Notes: generated by a model not told the origin, from the sequence alone. Shown: positions 1 through 9,263, counted from the stretch's first letter. The stretch is DNA of 64,000 nucleotides from Paraburkholderia phytofirmans OLGA172 (GCF_001634365.1 NZ_CP014578.1:3906001-3970000); one strand, 5' to 3'. Numbers and translations: made by a program.

Positions 1-1
1 C

Positions 2-2266
2 ATCACGTCCGTCCAGATTTTGCTTGACCACATCCCGCGTGATCTGCCCTATGACGACCGCTTCAAGGTTAACGCTTGCGTCCTGTTCATGCTTGGCCGT
101 TCAGGCATTCAACTGCTGAAGGACCACTGGCAGACAGATGATCTAGCGAAACTGGCACGCGACCTTGACGACGCCTTGCGTGGCGCGACATTCGGCAATC
201 TCTACCTGTTGCAGTCGTATGCAACAGAGTACGGCAACTACACGCCGTCCACAGGTGGCACGGCACGACGCAAAGTCCAACCGATGCCGTGCGACTATGC
301 CCTTGAACCCCTTTCCACGCCCCAAGAAGCCACGGCCAAACTACAGTCGATCATCCGTGAGTTCGTTACCGGCAAGGCGTCACACTTCGTCAAGGTCACG
401 ACTGGTGCCGGAAAGACCCGCACCGTGCTTGAAGCATTGTCGCGAGAAGTCGGCCACAACGCGAAGATTCTGTTTCTCGTTCCGACGCACGATCTAATCG
501 ACCAGATCATCCAGACATACAACGAAATCCGTGCCGCTGACATTGCCAGTGCAGATATGCTGCGCGGCAAGTTGCAACGTCCGACCATCGTCCAGTTTTA
601 CTCACGGAAAACGCTCTGCGAGAATGAGCAAGCCCGCGAGAACCTTGAAGAATACGGCGTCAGCATTCCTCTTAAATACTGCCTGTCCCAGTGCCCGTTC
701 CAAGGCAACTGCGAATACACCGCGCAGTTCGGCACGACCGCCAACATCCGCGTGATGACGCACAACGAATGGATCAACGAACAGTCGGCGTGGTTCAACG
801 GTAGCCGGATGACAGACAAGGGCGGCACCGAACCCAACGGCAATCGGTCCCCGTGGGTGCCAGACTACATCGTCATTGACGAAGACATCCTAAGACTTGG
901 CAACGTACAGAAAGAACCCGCATCGCAACGGTTCCCTTCGATAGCTCGGATCATCGCCAGTGTCCACGCCGGAAGCGCGTTGCAAGATACCATCTGGATT
1001 CACTACGAACATGTCTTACGTGACGCCGCGAACAACGCAAAGCCCGAAACGCCGCCACTGACTCTGCCGCTCGCTAAATACCGCAAGGTCTATCTGAAAA
1101 ACCAAGCCGATAGCCAATATTCGGAAATCGTAGCGCGACTTGAAAGCTACATCCGATCCGATGATCCCAAGCTGCTTGACGGCATGTGGGTCGAAGACAA
1201 TGAGATCAAGTGGTTGCCGTTACCGGCACCGGCTGAACGGTACGAAGGCATTCCTACGCTGTATCTCGATGCGACTGCACACCCGGCTGTCGTTCAACGT
1301 CTGCTTCCGGACGTTCAGTTTCACGCCATAGCCGTCCGCCAGCATGACGACGTTTGTCTGTTCCAGTTATCGAACAAAACGATCACGAAGGGATGGTTGG
1401 CGGAAAAGCCCGCGAACATCGCAACACTAGTTGATAGTCTGATGGAAATCGCGAAGCCGTACACGAATGTCGGCTTGATTACCTATAAGCGGATCGGCGA
1501 CGACGACCAGTTCGCGGGGACGCTCGCAGGGAAAATCGGCGCAACGGTCTGCGCACATTTCGGCGACCTGCGTGGCATCGACGCGATGAAAGACGTGGAC
1601 TGTCTGCTGGTGGTGGGCCGACATGCACTCCCACCGAAATCGATACAGGACTATGCCCGCGCCCTTTTTGGAACCGATGCACCCCCGGAGAAACGGATTT
1701 ATGCCGATTTGCCAGTTCGCATGAAGGACGGCGGCACGTTCCGCCTGAACAGCCAGATCGCGAAAGACCCTTGGCATCAGGTTGTCTATGAACACACGTC
1801 GCAGTCCGAAACCCTTCAGGCCATCGGTCGCGCACGCCCGGTTCATGGGCCGAAAAAGGACATTTACGTATTCGCGAATGAGAATCTTTCAATCAATACC
1901 GAAGTGGCGGGATTCTTCCCGTTCGAACAGTATTTCAAGCAATCGGTAACACTCGTCACGCCAGAAGCCCTTGCATGCGTCCGGGAACGCGGCTTCGTAC
2001 AGTTGATGCCGAAGGACCTGACAGAACAGTTGGGACTGACCGGCCATCAGGTAAAGGGTTCCGAACGGCAGAAACAGATCGCGGACGAACTGGTCAGCAA
2101 TGGTGCTGACTGGATCGAAGCAACAGTCAAGTTCGAGAAAGGTAAAATCTCGACGCAGACTTACCTAGTGTTCGATATGACCGCACTGGAACGCCACCTT
2201 GACGAAAAAGGCACACGAATCATTGCAGTCGATGCCATCACTTCCGAAGAGTGTCTGACCGACTGA
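2..2266 (+). CDS. SF2 helicase-like ATPase, possible Fe-S cluster type (5' end outside window)
   Basis: The frame is open to the left edge, so the gene probably begins upstream; a TTG at 20 is only the first possible internal start. Counting from that TTG, the protein has a Walker A motif (TTGAGKT, residues 127-133), a motif II-like VIDED (286-290), an LDATA segment (416-420) and a motif VI-like QAIGRARP (600-607). Four cysteines (C200, C221, C225, C231) lie between Walker A and motif II, the place where XPD/DinG helicases carry their 4Fe-4S domain. I infer a DNA helicase of a mobile element (replication or defence). No primase or partner gene is visible. The exact family is not recognised. 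Confidence 0.7.
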   Translation: MTSVQILLDHIPRDLPYDDRFKVNACVLFMLGRSGIQLLKDHWQTDDLAKLARDLDDALRGATFGNLYLLQSYATEYGNYTPSTGGTARRKVQPMPCDYALEPLSTPQEATAKLQSIIREFVTGKASHFVKVTTGAGKTRTVLEALSREVGHNAKILFLVPTHDLIDQIIQTYNEIRAADIASADMLRGKLQRPTIVQFYSRKTLCENEQARENLEEYGVSIPLKYCLSQCPFQGNCEYTAQFGTTANIRVMTHNEWINEQSAWFNGSRMTDKGGTEPNGNRSPWVPDYIVIDEDILRLGNVQKEPASQRFPSIARIIASVHAGSALQDTIWIHYEHVLRDAANNAKPETPPLTLPLAKYRKVYLKNQADSQYSEIVARLESYIRSDDPKLLDGMWVEDNEIKWLPLPAPAERYEGIPTLYLDATAHPAVVQRLLPDVQFHAIAVRQHDDVCLFQLSNKTITKGWLAEKPANIATLVDSLMEIAKPYTNVGLITYKRIGDDDQFAGTLAGKIGATVCAHFGDLRGIDAMKDVDCLLVVGRHALPPKSIQDYARALFGTDAPPEKRIYADLPVRMKDGGTFRLNSQIAKDPWHQVVYEHTSQSETLQAIGRARPVHGPKKDIYVFANENLSINTEVAGFFPFEQYFKQSVTLVTPEALACVRERGFVQLMPKDLTEQLGLTGHQVKGSERQKQIADELVSNGADWIEATVKFEKGKISTQTYLVFDMTALERHLDEKGTRIIAVDAITSEECLTD

Positions 2267-3150
2267 CGGTCAGCATTCGATGACTGAAACAGTCGGCCAC
2301 CAACAGTGCCACCGTGGCACTAAACCATTGGACGACTGTAGCGACTGTGGGTTCGGTCTTTGCCTACAGTCGCGGTGGCTACAGTCGGCACCATTCGTGA
2401 TGCAACCTTCAATGCGAATTGCGTCGAACAATGGTGCATGACAGTCCGCGCCAATGTGACTGACATTCCGAATGTCGTTGTAGCCCACCACCGACCACTG
2501 GCCCATTGCAATGCACTGCTGCGACTGTGGGTCCGGTCTAATCCATTGCTACAGTCGGCGGCATCCATCGACAGTGCGCCGTCATTGCAGTCGCCAGCCT
2601 GCAATAGTCAGGGCGGTGCAATTGGGTGCCGCTGCAATCGTTGCTACAGTTGGCGAACAGTCGGCCTAGCATCGGCACAGGACTGATAGTGGCCCACAGT
2701 CTAGTGGGCCAGTAGTCAGCGCCAATTGCATGCAGTCGGCCAATTGAACTCACTGGTCAGCGGCACCATTCAGCCCGCTGCTACCAGTCGGACCCGGCTG
2801 TGTAACAGTGAACGCACAATGCGAACGGATCACCAACGGCCCTAACAGTCACCCACAGTGACAGTGGCTATGGTCGCTGACAGTCGAACAATAGAAATGC
2901 ATTGGTCATCCCAGACAGCAACAGTCAGCACCGAGAACCTACCAGTCTTACAGTGCAATGGTGGCGACGGTCCGACTGCTTCCACCAATGCAACGGTAGA
3001 AGCAGTACCAATGGTCGCCGCTGCATACGATTGCACCTGAAGATTGTCGCCGTCCGCCACCAACCGTCGCGCCATCGCAGGTCCATTGGTGCCGACTGTA
3101 GCGAATGTTCGGTCTAATCCGTATGCCCAGAATCGCTAACAATCAGTATC
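2267..3150. repeat. CAGTC/GACTG-rich non-coding block with degenerate repeats
   Basis: About 880 bases without a convincing gene. By eye there are about 14 CAGTC and 9 GACTG words, far more than the roughly two expected by chance, plus many CATTG/CAATG words. A diverged unit of about 40 bases recurs three times: near 2324-2364, 2500-2546 and 3083-3122. Each copy runs from CCATTG through a GACTGT/GAATGT-like part to TTCGGTCT or TCCGGTCT. Small palindromes occur, for example GTGCCAC-C-GTGGCAC at 2306-2320 and GACTG-AAA-CAGTC at 2282-2294. Reading frames exist on both strands, but they are low in complexity and have no recognisable domain. The role is unknown: a decayed repeat array, a replication/partition region or a protein-binding array are all possible. 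Confidence 0.6.
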
Positions 3151-3206
3151 AGTCAAAGCTCCCAGAAGGCTTTAAGGTGTTCAAGACTTTATTGAAATCA
3201 CCAGCA

Positions 3207-3974
3207 TTACATATGGAAAAGTGGTATCGCTAAAATGGAATGGAGTTTTCTTTTATTATAATCCTCCCTTTTTTTCATGTTTTCGCTTCTGAAATAATTT
3301 GTTTTGATGTGATTTTCGACGACACCATATATTGATAGGAAAAAGTTTTCTAGGGCACTTATTTCATCTCCATCTAACCCTTCGTAGTAGATGGACGTAT
3401 ACCCCATCATATCACGATCATCAATGACCATATCTTTTTTAAGATGGAATGAACTGTTAACCCCCGTTATTTCGTCTGGCAACCACTGGAAAGTATCCCA
3501 ATCGAATTCATGATAATCCCCGGGATGTTTGTACGAATTCAAAAAATCGCCGATTTTTCTTATATTCAGCGAATTGAATATGAAGAGATATGTTCTCGCG
3601 CTTCCAAAATTTCGAAGCTCAAAGAAGTAATTTATAGCATCATGGAATATTTTCTTGGTGATCGATGTTTTTACCTCAATTACCGCAAGCACCGATTCGG
3701 CAGGCACAACAACCACATCGTTAATTCTGTAAAATGGCGCGTAGGCTTGCGAATCGTAAATTATGATGTCGCATTGCCTAGACATTTCATTATTGTTGCC
3801 GATGATGAAGCCTTGCTCAACACTAACAACCTTTGGTAGATGTTTTCGCAGGAAATCTCTTAATATTTCCTCAGTTAAAAGCCCAATAGTTGGGTTGTGC
3901 TTTTTGATGTAGACTTTTACCTGCCGAAGTTTGCCAAGCAACTCTTGGCTTATAAAATCGAAATAATTACTCAT
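3207..3974 (-). CDS. DUF6602-type, PD-(D/E)XK nuclease-like protein
   Basis: A 255-residue protein starting at ATG 3974 (a TTG lies one codon upstream). Residues 68-74 (CDIIIYD) and 96-104 (LAVIEVKTS) give the D...ExK pattern (D69, E100, K102) of PD-(D/E)XK nuclease folds. The overall sequence fits the DUF6602 family, which in my recollection is often found in defence or mobile regions. The gene is clearly AT-rich compared with its surroundings, which suggests recent transfer. Its start lies about 35 bases from the end of the next gene upstream on the same strand. No methylase or other partner is adjacent. Nuclease activity and target are inference. Confidence 0.65.
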   Translation of the reverse strand: MSNYFDFISQELLGKLRQVKVYIKKHNPTIGLLTEEILRDFLRKHLPKVVSVEQGFIIGNNNEMSRQCDIIIYDSQAYAPFYRINDVVVVPAESVLAVIEVKTSITKKIFHDAINYFFELRNFGSARTYLFIFNSLNIRKIGDFLNSYKHPGDYHEFDWDTFQWLPDEITGVNSSFHLKKDMVIDDRDMMGYTSIYYEGLDGDEISALENFFLSIYGVVENHIKTNYFRSENMKKREDYNKRKLHSILAIPLFHM

Positions 3975-4011
3975 CAAACGCCTACCCGGAAAATTTAGTG
4001 CTTCACTTTAT

Positions 4012-4410
4012 CTATTGGGCCGGAGATGCGCTCTTATCTAGACTGCAAATCTCTTCTGCAATAATAGAATCCCCGTTTCCACCACCGATGACAAATGGAA
4101 CGCTATCTTGCGGACTGCCATCCATAGAATCTGACACCAAATTTCCATAACCCTTTGCGCAGTCAGGCTCCACCACCGAATACTTAACAAACGAAACCTT
4201 TCCGTTGGTCGTGGTTATCCTCATCAATATTGATATTGTGTTTGAGCCAAGGATGTTTTCCATTTTTTCGAATGAGTTTGATTTGAATTCAAACTTGAAT
4301 TCGCCACGCCTTGGTTTCCAGAGTTCGATCCATTTGTATGTGGACTCTGAGAAAGAATTGATCGAAAAAACAAAAAGAATGCATGCTAATGCAGCCTTGT
4401 ATAGCCTCAT
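4012..4410 (-). CDS. small secreted protein of unknown function
   Basis: 132 residues from the ATG at 4410, chosen because it begins a clean signal peptide (MRLYKAALACILFVFSINSF, cleavage expected after SFS). The mature part has two well separated cysteines (in PDCAKG and EEICSL) that could form a disulfide, and mixed beta-like sequence. Base composition is AT-rich like the DUF6602 gene just downstream, so both probably arrived together. I do not recognise the family. It could be a periplasmic or surface protein. Confidence 0.5.
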   Translation of the reverse strand: MRLYKAALACILFVFSINSFSESTYKWIELWKPRRGEFKFEFKSNSFEKMENILGSNTISILMRITTTNGKVSFVKYSVVEPDCAKGYGNLVSDSMDGSPQDSVPFVIGGGNGDSIIAEEICSLDKSASPAQ

Positions 4411-4425
4411 ATCCCAACCCGTCAC

Positions 4426-4603
4426 AAAGATAATTCAGAAAAGTCGATGTTGCAGTATGATTCACCCACCGACCGCGACAGCCGGGACAGTGCAACGATC
4501 AGTCGCCCAACCGTCACGAAGATTGCAACAGTAACATGGGTATCAACGGCGTCGCCATCAGGTCCATGATACTGTGCAACGGTCCATTTTCACCCCATGC
4601 CAA
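4426..4603. other. non-coding spacer with the same CAGT-rich texture
   Basis: Short spacer between two minus-strand genes. It contains CAGCC, CAGTGC, CAGTCGCC, CAGTAAC and ACTGTGCAACGG words, so it resembles the block at 2267-3150 in composition. This suggests both pieces come from one original repeat-rich segment into which the AT-rich genes were inserted. No promoter or terminator stands out. Confidence 0.35.
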
Positions 4604-5386
4604 TTACGGAATTGGATTAAGTTTTACTTCCTTGCTGAGTAACTTCCCGTCTCGAATAAATTCGATCTTCACTTGCTGACCGGCGAATTTCTGAAGCAAT
4701 TTCTGTAGTTCGTGTCCGTCAGTAACCTCAACTGACCCCACGGATTTCAGCACATCCCCCTTTAGCAAGTCGGCGTCGTAGGCAGGCGTGTCTTTCTGCA
4801 CTGCATTTACAGTTACGCCTTTGTTTGTCTGAAAGGTGGCCCGTTGCTGCGGGGTCAAGTCACGAATGTCAATCCCAAGAATTGGATTTGGGATTGCACG
4901 AATCCAAAATGTAGCCATTTGGTCGTATCGCCGAACCGAAATCGGTACCATCGTGGTCGTAGTACCATTCACGGTTGTCGTCGCGCTGCCATAGCCGCCC
5001 GAACCATAATAGTTGGTTATCGCCGTTGCGGTATTAGGCAGCGTCAGCGGCACGGCACCCTGCTCGGTGCCCGAGTATTTCGCATACACAAGAACCCGGT
5101 CCGCCTTCACTGTTTCGGCTTGCTGCTTCACTTGACGTTCAGATGCTTCCTTGCCGTTGAAGGATGAGTAACCTAACAGCCTGAAGCCATCACCAAACAT
5201 TGCCTGATAGTCCGTCTCGGGATCGCTACCGCGCAGTACAACTGGTGGGTTGTGGCTGACAATAATTCCCGGCGCTTTCGTGATGTCGATGCCGCCGGTC
5301 CTATCGTTGTAATACTGCGCGTATGGATTGGCGCAGCCAGCGAGTGCCAGCGGGACGACAAGGCACAGCAATGAGCGTTTGAGCAT
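4604..5386 (-). CDS. PDZ-domain lipoprotein
   Basis: 260 residues with a lipoprotein signal peptide: MLKRS, a hydrophobic stretch, then the lipobox LAGC with Cys18. The C-terminal third (roughly residues 165-260) reads as a PDZ domain: LGIDIRDLTPQQ, GVTVNAVQKDTPAYDADLLKGDVLKSV, then a DGHELQKLL helix. The middle has a Gly/Thr-rich stretch (YYGSGGYGSATTTVNGTTTT, residues about 126-145). It is expected to be anchored in the outer membrane facing the periplasm, with the PDZ binding a peptide or protease partner. The partner is unknown. It stands alone between island genes. Confidence 0.7.
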   Translation of the reverse strand: MLKRSLLCLVVPLALAGCANPYAQYYNDRTGGIDITKAPGIIVSHNPPVVLRGSDPETDYQAMFGDGFRLLGYSSFNGKEASERQVKQQAETVKADRVLVYAKYSGTEQGAVPLTLPNTATAITNYYGSGGYGSATTTVNGTTTTMVPISVRRYDQMATFWIRAIPNPILGIDIRDLTPQQRATFQTNKGVTVNAVQKDTPAYDADLLKGDVLKSVGSVEVTDGHELQKLLQKFAGQQVKIEFIRDGKLLSKEVKLNPIP

Positions 5387-5432
5387 AACCTTCCCCGATG
5401 CAAATTTCTGATTGTTTATGTGCTACGCGATT

Positions 5433-5459
5433 CTTGCTCACGCCTACCAAATGAGCAAG
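5433..5459. promoter_or_regulatory. 8-bp inverted repeat upstream of the PDZ lipoprotein gene
   Basis: CTTGCTCA and TGAGCAAG, separated by 11 bases, form a perfect inverted repeat about 47 bases upstream of the lipoprotein start. No U-tract follows on either strand, so an operator is more likely than a terminator. Confidence 0.3.
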
Positions 5460-5507
5460 TAAATCAACGCATCAAGCCTTCCCTTCTGACGCGTCCCTTA
5501 TGAAGCT

Positions 5508-6237
5508 ATGAAGACGCAAATGAGCACAAGGTTGCCTGAATCTCAGCGAGCGGACCGCCGACATCTTGCGCATCGAGACTCACATAGTGCCTGTGCAGCA
5601 TGTCGCCACGCTTCGGCGCATGTCCAAGGATACGGCGGATCGCGTAAACTTACGGCTGGCGTTGGAAGCGCAGATTTTCTTGTTCCAAGTCTGCTCCAAC
5701 GCCGCTCCACTCAACCAACTGGATTGGTCGAGATCGAATGCTGCGGCGCTCGTAAGTCATTGATTTATAAGACCGTCACATAAGGCTACGAACGGCATCC
5801 AGACATGTGCAAGGCGGTGGATCGCGGCATGACGATCACCGATGTGAAGGTGCTGGAGAAGCACGGCGGGAAGTCGGGGGATTGGGTGGCGGGCTAATAC
5901 AGCTAAATGCTGTTACACCGTTTTAACGTGGCGCGGCGCCCACGATTGAGCGACGACGACACGCTCAATTCCCGCGGCTTGTCGGGCACCGCGACGACAA
6001 CTGTCTGATCTGTGGCGTTTCACCACGCTGACAAGCGCCATTGATCTGTCCAATACTCCCCTCAGGGTGAACGTTACGCTTCGCCCTCCCCGATATCCGC
6101 TCGAGTGCTTCACTTATCTGACTGCACGCCACGTTCGCCGAATGCTTTCAACACGAGGTAAGCCGACGAACAGTGATTTGCACGGCCTTGGTGTTTGGTA
6201 AAGCAAGTTATTCCCTATTCAATGATGAGGAAAGATT
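5508..6237. other. gene-poor stretch with gene debris
   Basis: No complete gene is supported. One plus-strand stretch (about 5545-5763) and a second at 5784-5897 look protein-like but are short and broken by stops. The rest, up to the tail sheath start, shows no clear motif. A GAGGAAAG ribosome-binding site lies at about 6227-6234 for the following gene. The region is best read as decayed island DNA. Confidence 0.4.
5784..5897 (+). pseudogene. C-terminal gene fragment, family not recognised
   Basis: A 37-codon stretch between stops (GYERHPDM..., ending [12 protein letters not shown]) reads like the end of a real protein. The frame is closed by TAA immediately upstream, so no intact gene is possible. 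I cannot name the parent family. Confidence 0.3.
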
Positions 6238-7287
6238 ATGCCGACTACCGTCAGCTATCCGGGCATCTACATCGAGGAAGATGCATCGCCGTCGCTTTCC
6301 GTCAGCGCCAGCGCAACCGCGGTCCCGATAATTGCCGTAAATAGTTGGAAAAGCGCAGCAGTAAAATTCAATAGTTATCTTGAATTTATATCATCGATAG
6401 GTTCGTGGGGTTCAGGTACCACCGACATGAATCTGCTATCCGTAAGGGCCTATTTTGAAAGCGGAGGCGGCCCCTGCTATGTAGTCAATTATGGCAATTT
6501 AGCAACTGAAGTACCGAAATATAGCGACATTACACTGATTGTCGCTGCGGGCCGGGATATCAACTCAGCCGTCACCGCCCTTTGCACATCAGGCTCAGGA
6601 TTGTTTGCGATATTCGACGGCCCACAAGCAGAAATTACTGATGGCAATGCGGCAAGTAACTTTCCTTCCACTCCGCATGCAGCGGTTTATTACCCTTGGT
6701 TGTCAGTAGACTGGACCACGGGTGGAATTCCTCCCAGCGCAGTGGCGGCCGGCCTTTACTGCCAATCAGACCGCACACGCGGCGTATGGAAAGCGCCTGC
6801 AAATATCTCGATCGCAGGCAATTACAAGCCTTTATTTAAAGTCAGCGACGATTTACAGGGGCAATACAACCAGGGCAAGGCGATCAACATGATCCGGGAT
6901 CTCGACGGACGGGGTCCTGTGATATGGGGTGCACGCACACTGGAAGATAGTGACGACTGGCGCTATATCTCCGTACGGCGCCTGTTCAATAGTGCGGAAC
7001 GGGATATAAAAAACGCAATGCAGCCGATGGTATTCGAGCCCAATAATTCGCCGACCTGGGAGAAAGTGCGCAGCGCCGTCACCAATTATTTACATAGCCT
7101 CTGGCGACAGGGCGCGCTGGTCGGCACAACCGAGAAAGATGCCTATTTCGTGGCGATCGGCGAAGGCACCTCGATGACAGCTGACGACATCGCCCAAGGA
7201 AAAATGATTGTCAAGGTGGGCATGGCGGCGGTCCGCCCGGCCGAATTTATCATCCTGCAGTTTACCCAGAACGTCGCCGCCGGTTGA
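6238..7287 (+). CDS. solitary contractile-tail sheath protein
   Basis: 349 residues. The N-terminus (MPTTVSYPGIYIEED) and the C-terminal block (NSAERDIKNAMQPMVFEPNN, then TWEKVRSAVTNYLHSLWRQGAL and MIVKVGMAAVRPAEFIILQF) are typical of phage tail sheath (gpFI-like) proteins, also used by PVC/Afp injection systems. It is shorter than many phage sheaths (about 390-500), mainly through a compact middle domain. GAGGAAAG precedes the ATG. No tube, baseplate, spike or ATPase gene is nearby, so it cannot build a particle alone. It is either a remnant or works with a system elsewhere. GC is lower than in the genes to its right. Confidence 0.8.
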   Translation: MPTTVSYPGIYIEEDASPSLSVSASATAVPIIAVNSWKSAAVKFNSYLEFISSIGSWGSGTTDMNLLSVRAYFESGGGPCYVVNYGNLATEVPKYSDITLIVAAGRDINSAVTALCTSGSGLFAIFDGPQAEITDGNAASNFPSTPHAAVYYPWLSVDWTTGGIPPSAVAAGLYCQSDRTRGVWKAPANISIAGNYKPLFKVSDDLQGQYNQGKAINMIRDLDGRGPVIWGARTLEDSDDWRYISVRRLFNSAERDIKNAMQPMVFEPNNSPTWEKVRSAVTNYLHSLWRQGALVGTTEKDAYFVAIGEGTSMTADDIAQGKMIVKVGMAAVRPAEFIILQFTQNVAAG

Positions 7288-7342
7288 CCCGATGGCGCCT
7301 CTGTCCAGGCGCATCAACGCGCCCGGACAGCGGCATTGCCGG

Positions 7343-9127
7343 TCAATCCTCGTCGCTGTCGTCGTCCTGATTGACGTCGGCCGCCGGCATGCCATAGCGC
7401 TTGAGCAGTTCCGCCTTGAAACCGGCCAGCGTCTTCTGCTCGTCGCACAGCTCATACACATAGGCCAACTGCGACGGCCAGTCCTTCAACTCCTGAGCAA
7501 AGATCTTCAGACGCTCGACAGTGTCGAACGCCCCCGCCGTATCGCCGCTCAGCGCCTGCAGCACCGCGTACCGGCGCAGCACGGTTTCGCCGGGCAGCAG
7601 CGCCATCGCCTGCTTGTGCATGGCGAGCTTGTGCTGCAGGTTCATCGAATTCATGGGCTCCAACGTCGCAAGACCATACTCGCCCCACGCCTGGAACAGG
7701 AACGACGGATCCGCCCGATATTGCTCTGCCGGACGCGAGCCGTAATACAGCACCTCGGAGCGCGTGTAATCCTTGTACACCGGATACAGCGCGGCCAACC
7801 CGCCGAACACCACCACCACGAACGCGCCAAATGAAAGGCGTCCAGGCACGAGGCGCAGCGGCCGTGTCTCGAGCAAGCCGAACACGAACATTGCCGGCAG
7901 CAGGAAGAACATGTACTGCTGCGGATACTCGACCAGCGCATGCATGACCAGCACGCCGATCAGCGCGATGCCGAACACGCGCGCGGCGCTCTGCGGCGCG
8001 CGGACCACGCGCACCAGCCACGTGATCAGGCCGAACAGCACGATTGCGAGGCCGATCAAGCCGGTCTTCGCGAGCAGATCGATGAAGATGTCGTGAGAAT
8101 TATTGGCAATCTCGACGCCGCCCAGCGACTTCGCATACTCGAACTGGTAGCTCGGAAACTCGCCCCAGCCGACACCCAGCAGCGGATGCGTCTTGAACAT
8201 CGTCCAGCCGTATTTCCACAGCGCGAGGCGCGGCGCGATCTGGCCAGCGTCCTTGAAACGCTCAGCCGCCGACTGCCCAAGTTCCAGGTGATAGTGCACA
8301 TTAGCCCAGCGGATCAATGCATTAACGACGAAGAACAGCATCGCCAACGCAATCGGGATCAGCCATTCGCGATTGCCGCGGCGCAGATGCGGGTGACTGC
8401 GCGTCTGCGCGAAGGCCATCCAGAGACCCGCCAACACGATCACGCCCATCTGCAGCCAGGGGCCGCGCGACACGGTCAACGCCAGTCCAATGGCGAAAAT
8501 CGTCGACACGAGCAGCCAGATGCTGACGGCAATGCGCCGTGTCTGCACGAGGAACAGCGCACCGGCCATCGCGAAGGCGATATAGGTGGCGAGGTGATTC
8601 GCCTGCGCCATATTGCCGAACGGCCGCCGCTCGACGGTCACGTTATAGGCGACGACCAGCGGCGACACGCGCGTTTCGAGGTGAAACAACTGGATCACCT
8701 GGCAGAACACCGCGAACAGGCCACCGACGATCAACGCCCCAGCCGCCCAGCGCAGCGCCGTTTCGTTCAGCTTGGCGCGTGTGAAACCGTAGCCGGCGTG
8801 TGTCGCCATGAACGCGGCGAGCAGGTAACCGCCGCCGAGCCAGTTCATCGAGGGCTGCGAGACCGGCAGCAGCACCGACTGCGCCACCAGCACCAGCCCG
8901 AACAGCAAGGGCACCAGCGCGACAACCGGCGACGCGAAGACCACGCGCGGCCTGGCCGTCCCCACTAGCAGCACGACACCCGCGCCCGTCAGCAAATACA
9001 ACGCGAGCGCCGTGAATTCAGCGTAGAAGGTCGGAATCGGATACGTGTGGTTGGCAACTGCATAAGGCAGCACCAACGCGAGAGCCAACAGAATGAGAGA
9101 CAGGTAGCGCGCAAATGGGGTGGGCAT
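7343..9127 (-). CDS. PglL/Wzy_C-family O-oligosaccharyltransferase or O-antigen ligase
   Basis: 594 residues from ATG 9127, which begins a membrane segment directly; an in-frame ATG further upstream adds an unlikely 37-residue polar leader. The first about 430 residues hold roughly a dozen hydrophobic segments, with the large periplasmic loop and GVGWGEFPSY motif of the Wzy_C/WaaL/PglL superfamily. The C-terminal about 170 residues are soluble (Wzy_C_2-like). The enzyme would transfer a lipid-linked glycan to a protein or lipid A core from the periplasmic side. The adjacent pilin gene on the same strand suggests pilin or general O-glycosylation. The acceptor is inferred. Confidence 0.8.
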   Translation of the reverse strand: MPTPFARYLSLILLALALVLPYAVANHTYPIPTFYAEFTALALYLLTGAGVVLLVGTARPRVVFASPVVALVPLLFGLVLVAQSVLLPVSQPSMNWLGGGYLLAAFMATHAGYGFTRAKLNETALRWAAGALIVGGLFAVFCQVIQLFHLETRVSPLVVAYNVTVERRPFGNMAQANHLATYIAFAMAGALFLVQTRRIAVSIWLLVSTIFAIGLALTVSRGPWLQMGVIVLAGLWMAFAQTRSHPHLRRGNREWLIPIALAMLFFVVNALIRWANVHYHLELGQSAAERFKDAGQIAPRLALWKYGWTMFKTHPLLGVGWGEFPSYQFEYAKSLGGVEIANNSHDIFIDLLAKTGLIGLAIVLFGLITWLVRVVRAPQSAARVFGIALIGVLVMHALVEYPQQYMFFLLPAMFVFGLLETRPLRLVPGRLSFGAFVVVVFGGLAALYPVYKDYTRSEVLYYGSRPAEQYRADPSFLFQAWGEYGLATLEPMNSMNLQHKLAMHKQAMALLPGETVLRRYAVLQALSGDTAGAFDTVERLKIFAQELKDWPSQLAYVYELCDEQKTLAGFKAELLKRYGMPAADVNQDDDSDED

Positions 9128-9263
9128 CGAGTAACCGGAGGGCGTCAGCAACCGGCGCACTATACAAAAAAATTCTCCTGCTGTGCGCCGGCTGGGCTGA
9201 AATATCCCGAAAATCAGTGTTTTACGTCCGGATAACAACTCATCCGATCACCCGCACCGTGGC

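Noticed and set aside
2320..3142. Several 60-108 codon frames in the CAGTC block as genes
   Set aside because: They overlap on both strands, lack ribosome-binding sites and domains, and show the low-complexity composition of the repeat itself.
2267..3150. CRISPR array
   Set aside because: The repeated words are too short and irregularly spaced; no constant repeat/spacer length and no cas genes are present.
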